In this document: in pieces, positions 1 through 7,865 of the stretch | How the letters are laid out: each line of letters starts with the position of its first letter | Position numbering within the stretch: the stretch's first letter is position 1 | NCBI GenBank assembly: GCA_027331445.1 | Contig: DAHWUD010000010.1 | Span: 1 to 37,612 of the forward strand | Source: Candidatus Amesbacteria bacterium | GTDB taxonomy: Bacteria; Patescibacteriota; Microgenomatia; CAZETR01; Amesbacteraceae | DNA: 37,612 bases | Direction: 5' to 3' | The notes under the pieces: generated by a model | Database searches by the model: none | Seen by the model: the letters and a program-made list of their open reading frames with translations, nothing else | What the model was told of the DNA's origin: nothing | Translations under genes and position numbers: made by a program

Positions 1-199
1 GCCATTCTTTTGTGCCCGTAAGCCGGATTGATTTCCAGGACCTTGAGGATCTGCACTTTTAGTGCTTCATCCCGGTCTTGCAGCCGGGTGTTTTGATAAT
101 AAAGGTTCCTCTTCCCGATCCCCAGGGAGCGGGAGATAAGGGACTTACTTACCTGGGGCAGTTTAGCCTGGACAGTTTTACCGACCTGTCTTTTTTTTT
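1..199 (-). CDS. IS3-family transposase OrfB, N-terminal part (partial)
   Basis: The reverse strand reads an open frame with KTVQAKLPQVSK, SLGIGKRNLYYQ and INPAYGHKRM. These match the N-terminal helix-turn-helix and linker (usually ending YGYRRI or similar) of IS3-type OrfB, which precedes the DDE integrase core. The core itself lies beyond the window. The frame is open back into a run of nine A residues (191-199, seen as T on the plus strand) inside the end of orfA. Relative to orfA this frame is reached by +1 (or -2) slippage rather than the usual -1 of the family. I see no good independent start codon, so translation is probably by frameshifting on the A9 run. Confidence 0.7.
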
Positions 200-444
200 G
201 ACTTCTCCACCTCCAGGGATAACACCCCGATGATTTCTTTGAGTTGTGAGTTCTCCTTTTTGAGCTTGGCGTATTCTAGCCAGCTGACTTTCCGGGTGGT
301 ACTTCCTTCTAGCCAATTGTAAATACTCTTGTCTGACACTCCATAGCTTTTAGCCCGTGCCAGGACCGGCTCTCCGGCCTTGACCTGGGCCAGGATCTCT
401 TGTTTGACTTCTGTGGCAATAACAGGTTTTGGCGAAATAATCAC
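178..444 (-). CDS. IS3-family transposase OrfA (helix-turn-helix protein)
   Basis: This 88-residue protein starts at a GTG (444-442) behind an AGGGG sequence. Residues ~12-45 form a helix-turn-helix (GEPVLARAKSYGVSDKSIYNWL), the DNA-binding unit that recognises the IS ends. Residues ~58-82 are heptad-like and lysine-rich (KLKKENSQLKEIIGVLSLEV), resembling the leucine-zipper multimerisation segment of IS3 OrfA. It ends just after the A9 run that couples it to OrfB. Family assignment rests on the orfA/orfB arrangement plus both motifs. Confidence 0.8.
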   Translation of the reverse strand: MIISPKPVIATEVKQEILAQVKAGEPVLARAKSYGVSDKSIYNWLEGSTTRKVSWLEYAKLKKENSQLKEIIGVLSLEVEKSKKKTGR

Positions 445-479
445 CCCCTAAATGCGGTTTCTAATTATATAGAAACTTA

Positions 480-827
480 GTGCATTTTAAGGGGTACCCG
501 TCCTCAGAGACAAAAGAAGAGACCATGGAAACTATTAGGATGGCTCAAAATTTAACGGAAAAAAGTGGGGCATTGTTTAGAGCAAGTATTTTTATATTTA
601 GGCCTTATCCAGCTACTCAAGAATGGACTACTTTGGTAAGTAATGGTTATTCTGAGGAGGAACTAATGTCTATGCATGCTGCTGGAATAGGTAATAGAGC
701 AAAACATGAAATTACAACTTCACAACAATTTGGGGAAAATTCTCCAGTGGAATTATCAAAGTTGTTAACTTATTATAATAATTGGCAGAATGATTATTAC
801 CAGGCGTACACTTATGAGCACAATTAA
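480..827 (+). pseudogene. B12-binding radical SAM protein, C-terminal remnant cut by the IS
   Basis: The 115-residue frame opens at a GTG next to the IS end. It begins with HFKGYPSSETKEETMETI, the conserved 'GxPxET' segment that follows the radical-SAM barrel in B12-binding-domain radical SAM enzymes, and continues with SIFIFRPYPATQEW, another typical segment of that family. The N-terminal cobalamin-binding domain and the CxxxCxxC cluster motif are missing because the insertion sequence lies upstream. A stop codon (near 463) precedes it in frame, so the surviving part is not a fusion with the IS. It overlaps the next gene by 14 nt, so the intact gene was probably in an operon with it. The remnant is unlikely to be functional. 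Confidence 0.75.
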
Positions 828-1566
828 TCAAAAACAGAATATAGAAAAGGAATTGAAGTTTATTATCAGCCCAAAAGTTTCTAAAGAAGATATTAAAGTT
901 TTTTTAGAAAATTTAGGTTTGGTTTTTAACCATCAAGATCTGCAAACCGATATTTATTGGGATACTAATAACTTTGATATTATAAATTTGAAAAGAGGAC
1001 TAAGGGTTCGTTATGTTTCAAACGTACTAAAAAATATCGAGTTCAAATCTTTGTTCCAGGATGATAGCGGTAAATATGTTGTCGAGGAGATTAAGTTATT
1101 AAAAGATAATGTGCTGGATAAAGCTGTTTTGGAGGATATTTTAGTAAATCGTCTAAATATTTGTAAAGATTGTGAATTTAAGCAGAATTTACCCATTGAA
1201 CAATATTTTTCAAATTTAGGTTTGAAATCAAGTGTAACTCTAAAAAAAGAAAGAAGCATTTTTATGGATTTGCAAAAGAGTGTTGAAGTGTGTGTAGATA
1301 CAGTAGAGAACCTAGGTATATTCTTAGAGGTTGAATCAGTAGGTGACACAGTAGGCTTGTTTGAAAAGATTGTTGAGGAGCTGAATAATTCTGGTTTTGC
1401 CATTTTAGACAACACTCATGCAGGGTACTTGGACTTAATTTTGAGTAAAAATCCTAAAATTCTTACAAAAGGTGATTTTGAAAAGAGGTTTGCTGAAAAT
1501 CATGAATGGAATGTAAAAAACGGTGAGCGAAATGTATTTTTAGCTTTAACTCAACTTCACGAGTAG
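814..1566 (+). CDS. CYTH-domain protein (class IV adenylate cyclase / CyaB-like family)
   Basis: A 250-residue protein starting at the ATG at 814, inside the end of the radical SAM remnant; an in-frame ATG at 790 is the alternative. Residues ~9-13 read EKELK, the ExExK motif that gives the CYTH tunnel fold its triphosphate/metal-binding signature. Basic and acidic strands such as RGLRVRY, NIEFKS and LEVES continue the pattern, and HAGYLDLIL near residue 208 resembles the conserved family C-terminus. CYTH enzymes act on triphosphates or thiamine-phosphate-type substrates; which one applies here cannot be read from the sequence. The ~35-residue tail after the domain is unusual. The gene is clearly A+T-richer than the block starting at 1.79 kb. 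Confidence 0.7.
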   Translation: MSTINQKQNIEKELKFIISPKVSKEDIKVFLENLGLVFNHQDLQTDIYWDTNNFDIINLKRGLRVRYVSNVLKNIEFKSLFQDDSGKYVVEEIKLLKDNVLDKAVLEDILVNRLNICKDCEFKQNLPIEQYFSNLGLKSSVTLKKERSIFMDLQKSVEVCVDTVENLGIFLEVESVGDTVGLFEKIVEELNNSGFAILDNTHAGYLDLILSKNPKILTKGDFEKRFAENHEWNVKNGERNVFLALTQLHE

Positions 1567-1572
1567 ATATTT

Positions 1573-1761
1573 ATGAATCGTATTGAACAATACTCTCAGC
1601 GTTATGGTGTGGAATTTGCAAGAAAGAAAAAGCCAAGTGGGAGAAAAGATGCAGAAAGAAAGGGAAAATTACCCAACCAAATAAGACACGACCAAAATGC
1701 TGCCATATCTGTAGGGACTTGGAAAAAGAGAAAAGATAGACAAGATAAAAGCAAGCAATAA
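1573..1761 (+). CDS. Small, very basic hypothetical protein
   Basis: A 62-codon frame begins 6 nt after the CYTH gene, so it could be its operon partner. The product is dominated by lysine and arginine (for example FARKKKPSGRKDAERKGK) and shares no motif with a family I know. A neighbouring frame over the second half encodes a CCHIC-containing stretch ending in a stop, so a small indel turning a zinc-binding protein into this form is conceivable. I would treat it as a possible gene only. No convincing Shine-Dalgarno is visible. Confidence 0.35.
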   Translation: MNRIEQYSQRYGVEFARKKKPSGRKDAERKGKLPNQIRHDQNAAISVGTWKKRKDRQDKSKQ

Positions 1762-1788
1762 CTCTTTTTGAGGGTGTAAAATAAATAG

Positions 1789-2721
1789 GTGGAAATTGGG
1801 ATTGTGGGACTGCCGAATGTGGGGAAATCCACATTATTTAATGCGCTTTTGAAGCGGCAAGTGGCTTATGTGGCGAATTTTCCGTTTGCTACCATTGAAC
1901 CTAATATAGGGGTTGTTCCCGTTCCTGACGAAAGGCTGGAAAAGCTGGCTGAAGTAGTGCATACCGATAAGATTGTTCCGGCGACGGTGAAGTTTGTGGA
2001 TATTGCGGGGCTGGTAAAAGGCGCAAGCGAAGGGGCGGGCTTAGGAAATAAGTTTTTGTCGCATATCCGGGAGGTGGATGCAATTTGCCATGTGGTAAGG
2101 GCATTTGATGATGAGAATGTAATCCGGGAGGGGTCAACGGATCCGAAATCGGACTATGAAATAGTGAAAATGGAATTGGAACTGGCAGATTTACAAACTA
2201 AGGAAAAACGCGATCAGAAGAAAAAAGGGGAGGTGGAACAGCCTTTGGCGTTGTTGTCGGAGAAGCCGGAGATTGTGGTATATAACGTGAGTGAAAAAGA
2301 GGTTAGAAACTCATCCGATGACGATAAAATTTATATTTGTGCCAAGGTGGAGGCGGAACTGGCGGAATTGTCGGAGGCCGACCAGAAGCAGTATTTGGCG
2401 GATTTGGGAATTAGTGAAAGCGGTTTGGAGAAACTGATCAGGAAGGCATTCGATATTCTGGGCCTGCAGACGTTTCTGACGGCCGGGGAGATTGAGGTCC
2501 GGGCGTGGACCATCAAGAAGGGGACGAAGGCCCCGCAGGCGGCCGGGGTGATCCATACGGATTTCGAGAAGCACTTTATTAAAGCCGACGTCATAAATTG
2601 GGAAGAGTTCGTAAAATCGGGCGGGTGGGCGAAAGCCCGGGAAGAAGGCAAAGTGCGGATGGAGGGCCGGGATTATGTGATGGCTGAAGGGGACGTGGTG
2701 GAATTTAAGGTGGGAGTGTGA
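1789..2721 (+). CDS. ychF: Redox-regulated ATPase YchF (Obg-family P-loop protein)
   Basis: YchF is a ribosome-associated ATP/GTP-binding protein linked to translation and stress control. The 310-residue product shows the P-loop GLPNVGKST (residues 7-15), the G3 motif DIAGL (~71) followed by VKGASEGAGLGN, the altered G4 region YNVSE in place of NKxD (as in YchF), and a C-terminal TGS domain ending ...GRDYVMAEGDVVEFK. At 310 aa it is shorter than typical YchF (~363 aa), the loss being in the helical coiled-coil insert. The GTG start at 1789 is chosen because it gives the conserved N-terminus; the only match to a -10 box, TAAAAT (1777-1782), ends 6 nt before it. Confidence 0.95.
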   Translation: MEIGIVGLPNVGKSTLFNALLKRQVAYVANFPFATIEPNIGVVPVPDERLEKLAEVVHTDKIVPATVKFVDIAGLVKGASEGAGLGNKFLSHIREVDAICHVVRAFDDENVIREGSTDPKSDYEIVKMELELADLQTKEKRDQKKKGEVEQPLALLSEKPEIVVYNVSEKEVRNSSDDDKIYICAKVEAELAELSEADQKQYLADLGISESGLEKLIRKAFDILGLQTFLTAGEIEVRAWTIKKGTKAPQAAGVIHTDFEKHFIKADVINWEEFVKSGGWAKAREEGKVRMEGRDYVMAEGDVVEFKVGV

Positions 2722-2760
2722 TAAGACTGAAATGTGGGGTGTAAGTTTGAAAAAGGGAAC

Positions 2761-2964
2761 ATGGGAATTTGCGGGGCTTTTGAGGGAGTGCCGACTAACA
2801 GCAGTGAATATCCGGATTTGGATATTAACGGAGTCGGAGAGGTAAAACGATTTTGTCCGGGCAGGCTTTCGGCTGAGTTGCAGCAGGGTTGTCCGGGAAA
2901 TAACGGCAGTGAAGTATTTAAGGCGATCATGAAAGCTAGCCAAGGCAAGCCGTTTTTGGTATAA
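2761..2964 (+). CDS. Possible small hypothetical protein between ychF and rpsF
   Basis: A 67-codon frame begins at an ATG preceded by AAAAAGGGAAC. The product has two CPG/CPGN segments (FCPGRLSAELQQGCPGNN) and no family I recognise. Its TAA stop lies within the TATAAT of the next promoter. The frame is only one of several open in this 253-nt interval, and codon use does not decide it, so it may be non-coding. Confidence 0.3.
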   Translation: MGICGAFEGVPTNSSEYPDLDINGVGEVKRFCPGRLSAELQQGCPGNNGSEVFKAIMKASQGKPFLV

Positions 2965-2965
2965 T
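2960..2965 (+). promoter_or_regulatory. -10 element of the rpsF-ssb-rpsR operon
   Basis: A perfect TATAAT ends 9 nt before the rpsF ATG. The usual 6-8 nt from -10 to start point would place the transcript start almost on the ATG, so the mRNA would be leaderless or nearly so. No good -35 is visible at the standard distance. Confidence 0.65.
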
Positions 2966-2974
2966 CTCCCAGTT

Positions 2975-3259
2975 ATGACGAAATACGATTTAACGCTGAT
3001 GGTGGCGGCGGATACGGATGCCGAGGCCCGGAAAAAACTGGAAGACAAGATGGAAAAGCTGGTGAAGGCTTTGGACGGCAAAGTAGGAAAGACGGTGGAA
3101 ATGGGTAAGAAGCAATTGGCTTATAAGATTAAAGGGGTCCGCGAAGCGGCTTTTTTTAACTGGTCGCTTGAACTGCCGGCCGCGGCTGTAGTACAATTGG
3201 ACAAGAAATTAACCGTCGACAGGGAAGTGCTGCGCCACTTGTTGGTGCTAGAGGACTAA
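2975..3259 (+). CDS. rpsF: 30S ribosomal protein bS6
   Basis: The 94-residue protein has the bS6 pattern: an N-terminal strand with KYDLTLMVAADTDAEAR, a central GKTVEMGKKQLAYKI (the conserved strand with G-x-K-x-L-A-Y-x-I), and a C-terminal LDKKLTVDREVLRHLLV. bS6 binds bS18 and helix 22-23 of 16S rRNA in the 30S platform. It is first in the classic rpsF-ssb-rpsR operon; ssb starts 3 nt after its stop. Confidence 0.95.
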   Translation: MTKYDLTLMVAADTDAEARKKLEDKMEKLVKALDGKVGKTVEMGKKQLAYKIKGVREAAFFNWSLELPAAAVVQLDKKLTVDREVLRHLLVLED

Positions 3260-3262
3260 AAC

Positions 3263-3796
3263 ATGGCAACCAGATCGTTAAATAAGGTAATGTTGATCGG
3301 AAATTTGACCCGGGATCCGGAATTGCGGTATACCCCGCAGGGAACCGCGGTCTGTACCATGGGATTGGCTACCAACCGGACATGGGTGACCGAGAACGGG
3401 GATAAAAAAGAGGAAACTGAGTTTCACCGCATTGTGGCCTGGAATAAACTGGCGGAATTGTGTTCGCAATTGCTATTTAAGGGCCGGAGGGTTTATGTCG
3501 AGGGCCGGCTGCAGACACGGCAGTGGACGGGGCAGGACGGCAACCAGCGCCAGGCGACCGAAATTGTGATCGAAGACATGCTGGTTTTGGATTCCCGGCG
3601 CCAGGGAGAAGAAACGGGAAATTATGAAGAAGCGGCTCCGGCGGCGGCACCGGAGGAAGCGGCGGCAGCCAGCGAAGCCCCGGCAGTCCAACCGGTGGCG
3701 GCACCGGCGGTAACGGCGAAGCCGAAGGCCAAAGCGAAAAAAGATGAAAATAAGGCGGAGACGGCTGAGGAAGTGGCGGAAGACATTCCGTTTTAA
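3263..3796 (+). CDS. ssb: Single-stranded DNA-binding protein
   Basis: This 177-residue protein has an N-terminal OB fold: NKVMLIGNLTRDPELRYTP, then TEFHRIVAWNKLAELC, KGRRVYVEGRLQTRQW and TEIVIEDMLVLD. The fold binds single-stranded DNA as a tetramer during replication and repair. A low-complexity Ala/Pro/Glu linker leads to the acidic tip AEDIPF, the partner-binding tail typical of SSB. It sits between rpsF and rpsR as in many bacteria. Confidence 0.96.
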   Translation: MATRSLNKVMLIGNLTRDPELRYTPQGTAVCTMGLATNRTWVTENGDKKEETEFHRIVAWNKLAELCSQLLFKGRRVYVEGRLQTRQWTGQDGNQRQATEIVIEDMLVLDSRRQGEETGNYEEAAPAAAPEEAAAASEAPAVQPVAAPAVTAKPKAKAKKDENKAETAEEVAEDIPF

Positions 3797-3804
3797 GGAG
3801 AAGT

Positions 3805-4035
3805 ATGTTGATGAAAAAACGCAAAATCAGGGTACCGCGAAACTGCAGCTATTGCAAAGAGGGGACAAACCCGTCATTTAAAGATGTGGCTTCGATGTCT
3901 AAATACATGAGTGAGCGGGGACGGATTTTGGGCAAAGACCGGACGGGAGTGTGCGCCAAACATCAGAGAAAACTGGCGCGGGAAGTAAAACGGGCGAGGC
4001 ATATGGCGCTGCTGCCATTTGTGGCGGGATTATAG
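3805..4035 (+). CDS. rpsR: 30S ribosomal protein bS18
   Basis: A 76-residue basic protein with the bS18 signature: RKIRVPRNCSYCKEGTNPSFKD followed by RGRILGKDRTGVCAKHQRKLAREVKRARHMALLPF (quoted here only in outline). It partners bS6 in the 30S platform. The start at 3805 is set by an AAGGAG Shine-Dalgarno 4 nt upstream; a second ATG lies two codons in. The N-terminal cysteines form a CxxC pair. The gene usually following in this operon, rplI (bL9), is absent; the next gene is an S41 protease. Confidence 0.95.
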   Translation: MLMKKRKIRVPRNCSYCKEGTNPSFKDVASMSKYMSERGRILGKDRTGVCAKHQRKLAREVKRARHMALLPFVAGL

Positions 4036-4064
4036 ACTTCAGGATTTCAAAAAAGATTTTTCCG

Positions 4065-4086
4065 AAATACCCTGAGGGGTGTTTTT
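4065..4086 (+). terminator. Intrinsic terminator after rpsR
   Basis: AAATACCC pairs with GGGTGTTT around a TGAG loop, giving eight pairs including one T-G, and the T-run overlaps the 3' arm. It stands between rpsR and the S41 protease gene and would end the ribosomal operon. Confidence 0.6.
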
Positions 4087-4128
4087 AAGGGCGAGAATTT
4101 TGGACAATTGTGATAGTATATTAAGATC

Positions 4129-5355
4129 ATGAGTCCGCGGAAGCTGCTCATTATCGGGTTACTGATGATTTTTTCGGGGTGGGTGGGTTTTTGGTTCGGG
4201 GAGCAGAAGCTGAAGGTGGCGTTTGCCAATTGGAAGCCCGCAGTGGTGATTAATCAAAATCCGGTACTGGAGGGAAAACAGCAGACGGTGGACTTCTCGC
4301 ATTTCTGGGAAGTGTGGGATAAAGTCAGTTCCCTGTATGTGGATAAAGCGGCGCTCGACCCGCAAAAGATGGAGGATGGGGCGATTTCGGGGATGGTGGC
4401 GGCGCTGGGTGACCCTTATACCATGTACCTGCCGGCGCAGCAAAATGCGGCTGCCAAGGAGGATTTGGGGGGAGAATTTGATGGGGTGGGGATTGAACTG
4501 GGTTTTGACAAAAATAATAATCTGGCTGTGATTTCGCCGCTGGACGGGTCGCCGGCGGCCAAAGCCGGGATTAAAGCGGGGGACGTGATCGCGCATATCA
4601 AGGATACGGCGGCCGGAGTGAATGAAAATACGGACGGAATGTCTCTGGCCGACGCGGTGAAAGTCATCCGGGGCAAGAAAGGCACACATGTGGAATTAAC
4701 ACTGGTCCGGGAAGGGGTGGACAAGCCAATCGTGGTGGATTTGGTGCGGGATACGATAGTGGTTAAAAGCGTGACGGTGACATTCAAGCAGGTGAACGGG
4801 AAAAACATTGCCTGGATTAAACTGACGCGGTTCGGTGATCTGACCCAGAGCGAATGGGATGACGTGGTGACCCAGGTGCTGGCGAATAAGACCAACGGTG
4901 TCGTGCTGGACTTGCGGAATAACCCGGGCGGGTATCTGGAAGGGGCGGTATATATAGCGGGGGAGTTCCTGCCGGCCGGCCGACTGGTAGTGACCCAGCA
5001 ATACGGCGACGGGAGTAAAGTGGAAAATAACGTCACCCGCAACGGGCGATTGCTTACTATGCCGGTGGTGGTGATTGTTAACAAAGGCAGCGCGTCGGCG
5101 GCGGAGATTCTGGCGGGGGCGCTGCAGGATTACCGGCGGGCGAAGGTGGTGGGGGAGCAGTCTTTCGGCAAGGGCAGCGTGCAGCAGCCGGAGGATTTCC
5201 CGGACGGGTCGGGGATTCATGTGACGGTGGCCAAGTGGCTGCGGCCGTCGGGAAACTGGATCGACAAGATCGGAATTACCCCGGATATTAAAGTCGCGGC
5301 TGCGGATGATCCCACCAAGGATCCGCAGCTGGATAAGGCCATGAGTTTGTTCTAA
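4129..5355 (+). CDS. S41-family C-terminal processing peptidase (Ctp/Prc type)
   Basis: An exported serine protease that trims protein C-termini at the cell envelope. Residues ~5-23 are a membrane anchor (LLIIGLLMIFSGWVGFWFG). A PDZ domain covers ~115-200 (GVGIELGF, AGIKAGDVIAHI), and the S41 catalytic core covers ~220-390. The catalytic serine is S323 in NKGSASAAEILAGAL and the lysine is K348 in FGKGSVQQ; the 25-residue spacing is that of known Ctp/Prc enzymes. The 408-aa length is normal. A TATATT ends 6 nt before the ATG, so this is probably its own transcription unit. An HtrA-type protease follows 43 nt downstream, which makes a protease pair. Confidence 0.93.
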   Translation: MSPRKLLIIGLLMIFSGWVGFWFGEQKLKVAFANWKPAVVINQNPVLEGKQQTVDFSHFWEVWDKVSSLYVDKAALDPQKMEDGAISGMVAALGDPYTMYLPAQQNAAAKEDLGGEFDGVGIELGFDKNNNLAVISPLDGSPAAKAGIKAGDVIAHIKDTAAGVNENTDGMSLADAVKVIRGKKGTHVELTLVREGVDKPIVVDLVRDTIVVKSVTVTFKQVNGKNIAWIKLTRFGDLTQSEWDDVVTQVLANKTNGVVLDLRNNPGGYLEGAVYIAGEFLPAGRLVVTQQYGDGSKVENNVTRNGRLLTMPVVVIVNKGSASAAEILAGALQDYRRAKVVGEQSFGKGSVQQPEDFPDGSGIHVTVAKWLRPSGNWIDKIGITPDIKVAAADDPTKDPQLDKAMSLF

Positions 5356-5398
5356 GCCTTATCTCAGGAAAAAGGGTTATTTATTAAATCAAATAAAT

Positions 5399-6556
5399 AT
5401 GAAGAAAGTTTTGATTGGGGTTGCGATTGTCCTGGTGGTAGCGGGAGCGATCACTTCGGGGGCGGTTTCGGAGCGGTTGGGGAGATTCCCTCTGCTGGAT
5501 AAGCTGCTACCGGGGGCCAAAACGGTAGTGGAGCAGAATACTCAGATTAAACTTTTGAACGAGGAGTCGGATGTAATTGATGTGGCTCGGAAAGTGAGCC
5601 CGTCGGTAGTGACGGTGCATATCCAGACGACGCAGCAGGTTCCGGACATGTCGCAGTTTAATTTCGGGCCGTTCGGGTATTTCCAGCCGAATTTACAACC
5701 GCAGACACAAAAGGTGGAGCAGGATATTGGATCGGGATTTATTATCAGTGCCGACGGATTGATTGTGACCAACAAGCACGTGGTAGCGGGCGCCTCGGCG
5801 ACATACCAGGTAATTACCGAAAACAGCAAGACGTATGACGTGCAGAAAATTTACCGGGATCCGGCCAACGACCTGGCCATATTGAAGATTAATGCGACCG
5901 GGCTGAAGCCGGTAGTCATGGGAGATTCGTCCAAGCTCCAAGTGGGACAGTTTGCGATTGCCATCGGGACGGCTCTGGGACAGTTTAGGGATACGGTGAC
6001 CACCGGGGTGGTGTCCGGCCTGGGGCGGGGGATTTCCGCCGGCAGCCCGCTTCAGGGGGCGGTAGAACAGCTGGACAATGTGATTCAGACGGACGCGGCC
6101 ATCAATCCGGGTAATTCGGGCGGACCGCTTCTGAATTCGGCCGGTGAAGTCATCGGGGTGAATACGGCGGTATCTTCCCAGGGCCAAAACATCGGCTTTG
6201 CCATCCCCATAAACGTCGTCAAGGACGCCATTGATACTTTCAACCAGACGGGGCAGTTCAACCGGCCCTTCCTGGGCGTGCAGTATCGGATGTTGAGTCA
6301 AAACCTGGCTCTCGCTAACGGCGTGCCCCAGGGGGCGTACGTGCAGTCGGTAGTGGCGGGATCGGGAGCTGAACAGGGCGGAGTTTTGACCGGAGATATT
6401 ATTACCAAGATTGACGGGCAGCAGGTCGATGGCAGCGATGCCGCGGGGTTGTCGAAGCTGATTTCCGGGCACAAAGTCGGGGATAAGATCCAGGTGGAGG
6501 TGTGGCGGAATAACGGGATCAAGACGTTGACGGTGACTCTCCAGGAAGCGCAGTAG
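5399..6556 (+). CDS. HtrA/Deg-family serine protease with one PDZ domain
   Basis: A 385-residue membrane-anchored protease/chaperone for misfolded envelope proteins. Residues 1-24 form a signal anchor ([19 protein letters not shown]). The chymotrypsin-like domain shows His127 in VTNKHVVAG, Asp158 in [10 protein letters not shown] and Ser240 in [13 protein letters not shown] single C-terminal PDZ domain follows (~285-382; [24 protein letters not shown]). A glutamine/phenylalanine-rich linker at ~79-106 precedes the domain, as in many Deg proteases. It lies directly after the S41 protease; bL31 and RF1 follow. Confidence 0.95.
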   Translation: MKKVLIGVAIVLVVAGAITSGAVSERLGRFPLLDKLLPGAKTVVEQNTQIKLLNEESDVIDVARKVSPSVVTVHIQTTQQVPDMSQFNFGPFGYFQPNLQPQTQKVEQDIGSGFIISADGLIVTNKHVVAGASATYQVITENSKTYDVQKIYRDPANDLAILKINATGLKPVVMGDSSKLQVGQFAIAIGTALGQFRDTVTTGVVSGLGRGISAGSPLQGAVEQLDNVIQTDAAINPGNSGGPLLNSAGEVIGVNTAVSSQGQNIGFAIPINVVKDAIDTFNQTGQFNRPFLGVQYRMLSQNLALANGVPQGAYVQSVVAGSGAEQGGVLTGDIITKIDGQQVDGSDAAGLSKLISGHKVGDKIQVEVWRNNGIKTLTVTLQEAQ

Positions 6557-6572
6557 GCCGGTTTATGATAAA

Positions 6573-6914
6573 ATGATGGCTATGAAGGCGGTCGGACACC
6601 CGAAATACTATCCTGACGCGGTGGTCAAATGTGCGTGCGGGAACACCTTTACCGTAGGCTCGACGAAGCCGGTAATTTCTGTGGAAATCTGCGCGGCCTG
6701 CCACCCGTTTTTTACCGGTGAAATGAAGTTTGTGGATACCATGGGCCGGGTGGAGAGATTTCAGCAGAAGATGGCCCAACACCCCAGCGGTACGGCTATG
6801 GCTTTGTCCAAGAGAGCCAGAAAACAATTGAAAAGGAAGCAGGAAGAGGAGGCGGAAGCGGCCAGGCCAAAAAGCCTCAAGGAAATGTTTGACAAGATCA
6901 AAGCCGCAGCTTAG
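6573..6914 (+). CDS. rpmE: 50S ribosomal protein bL31, zinc-binding type, with C-terminal extension
   Basis: The first ~75 residues are bL31: [24 protein letters not shown], then the second cysteine pair in [24 protein letters not shown]. Cys20/Cys22 and Cys40/Cys43 form the zinc site of the 'C+' type. A ~40-residue extension rich in Lys, Arg and Glu follows ([20 protein letters not shown]) and is longer than usual. ATGs at 6573, 6576 and 6582 are all possible starts. TATGAT at 6564-6569 would suit the one at 6576. Its stop abuts the RF1 start codon. Confidence 0.92.
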   Translation: MMAMKAVGHPKYYPDAVVKCACGNTFTVGSTKPVISVEICAACHPFFTGEMKFVDTMGRVERFQQKMAQHPSGTAMALSKRARKQLKRKQEEEAEAARPKSLKEMFDKIKAAA

Positions 6915-7865
6915 ATGGACGACAGCCGCAGATATTTAGAGCAGGAGTTGGCGGGCATTGAAAACCGGCTGGTAGGGGTCAGGGGAATGTTGGCGGATGC
7001 GGATATGGGGGAGATGGCGCAAAAAGAGGTAGAGGATTTAGAGCGGCAGAAAGAAGCGATACAAAAGGCCATGGCCGGTCTGGAAATGTCAGAGTCTACG
7101 CCGGATGAATCAGGGGAAGATTTCAAGCGGGTGATCCTGGAGGCGAGACCCGGGGTGGGGGGAGAGGAAGCCAAAATCTGGGCCAATGATTTGCTGCGGA
7201 TGTATACCAGGTACGCGGGGAAAAGGGGATGGAAAGTAGAGAGCCTGGACGAAGGAGTGATAAAAATTATCGGGAAAGGAGTATTTAAGTCATTAAGATA
7301 TGAGACAGGGGTGCACCGGGTGCAGCGGGTGCCGGAGACGGAAGCGGCGGGAAGAATCCACACTTCGACGGCGTCGATCGTGGTCCTGCCGGAAGTGCCG
7401 GAGACGCAGATAGAAATAAGAGAGGATGACTTGGTGTGGGAATTTACGCGCGGGGGTGGGCACGGGGGGCAGAATGTGAATAAGGTGGCCACGGCGGTGC
7501 GGCTTCTGCACAAACCGACGGGAATTGTGGTCCAGGCGCGGGAGGAAAGGTTTCAGGAGCAGAACCGGAAGATCGCTCTGGCACTTTTACGGTCCCGGTT
7601 GTGGGAAATTCGGGAAGAAGAGAAAAAATCCAAAATTCAAGATTCAAGATCCAAGATCGGCAGGAGCATGCGGGCGGAAAAGGTGCGGACATACAACTAC
7701 CCGCAAAACCGGGTGACAGATCACCGGATCGGCAAAAGCTGGCACAAGCTGGAGACGATTATGGAGGGGGATTTGGAGGACGTGGTGGAAGAATTAGCGA
7801 TGCAGATAGGTCAGGGACACACCGGCGGCAATAATGAGGCTGCTGATAATGAAGGGGAGAGTTAA
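6915..7865 (+). CDS. prfA: Peptide chain release factor 1
   Basis: RF1 ends translation at UAA/UAG. The 316-residue product carries the codon-reading motif PET (140-142, the PxT of RF1; RF2 has SPF) in [18 protein letters not shown], and the catalytic GGQ (184-186) in [11 protein letters not shown]. It ends with [16 protein letters not shown], typical of RF1. It is short (about 360 aa is usual), mainly at the N-terminus. Residues ~236-248, between the GGQ domain and the final segment, replace the usual GSGDRS-type loop with [11 protein letters not shown], encoded by a TTCAAGA-type direct repeat. It starts on the base after the rpmE stop. Its last 72 nt overlap the oppositely oriented EamA gene. 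Confidence 0.95.
   Translation: MDDSRRYLEQELAGIENRLVGVRGMLADADMGEMAQKEVEDLERQKEAIQKAMAGLEMSESTPDESGEDFKRVILEARPGVGGEEAKIWANDLLRMYTRYAGKRGWKVESLDEGVIKIIGKGVFKSLRYETGVHRVQRVPETEAAGRIHTSTASIVVLPEVPETQIEIREDDLVWEFTRGGGHGGQNVNKVATAVRLLHKPTGIVVQAREERFQEQNRKIALALLRSRLWEIREEEKKSKIQDSRSKIGRSMRAEKVRTYNYPQNRVTDHRIGKSWHKLETIMEGDLEDVVEELAMQIGQGHTGGNNEAADNEGES
7629..7658 (+). repeat. TTCAAGA-type tandem repeat inside prfA
   Basis: Short direct repeats (AATTCAAGATTCAAGATCC and the following copy) make up a 30-nt insert in frame in prfA. A similar TTCAAA/TTCAC run occurs inside the rluA-like gene (17001-17034) and another upstream of gyrB (36775-36795). Confidence 0.6.

Larger units (their letters stand above)
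1..480 (-). mobile_element. IS3-family insertion sequence, 5' half (runs off the window)
   Basis: A minus-strand orfA (helix-turn-helix) is followed by the first ~65 codons of an orfB whose sequence looks like the start of an IS3-family transposase. The element continues beyond base 1. Its outer end lies near 470-481, because the open frame of the interrupted radical SAM gene on the plus strand only resumes there. I could not define the terminal inverted repeat, since the other end is not in the window. A transposase C-terminus of similar type sits at the other edge of the window (37474-37612), in the same orientation. Confidence 0.8.

Noticed and set aside
2311-3081. 256-codon minus-strand frame spanning the ychF end and rpsF
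   Set aside because: It overlaps two well-identified genes and shows no domain.
4337-4345. Second perfect DnaA box (TGTGGATAA) in the S41 protease gene
   Set aside because: It is a single copy inside a coding region and explained by the codons for VDK; no cluster of boxes supports an origin.
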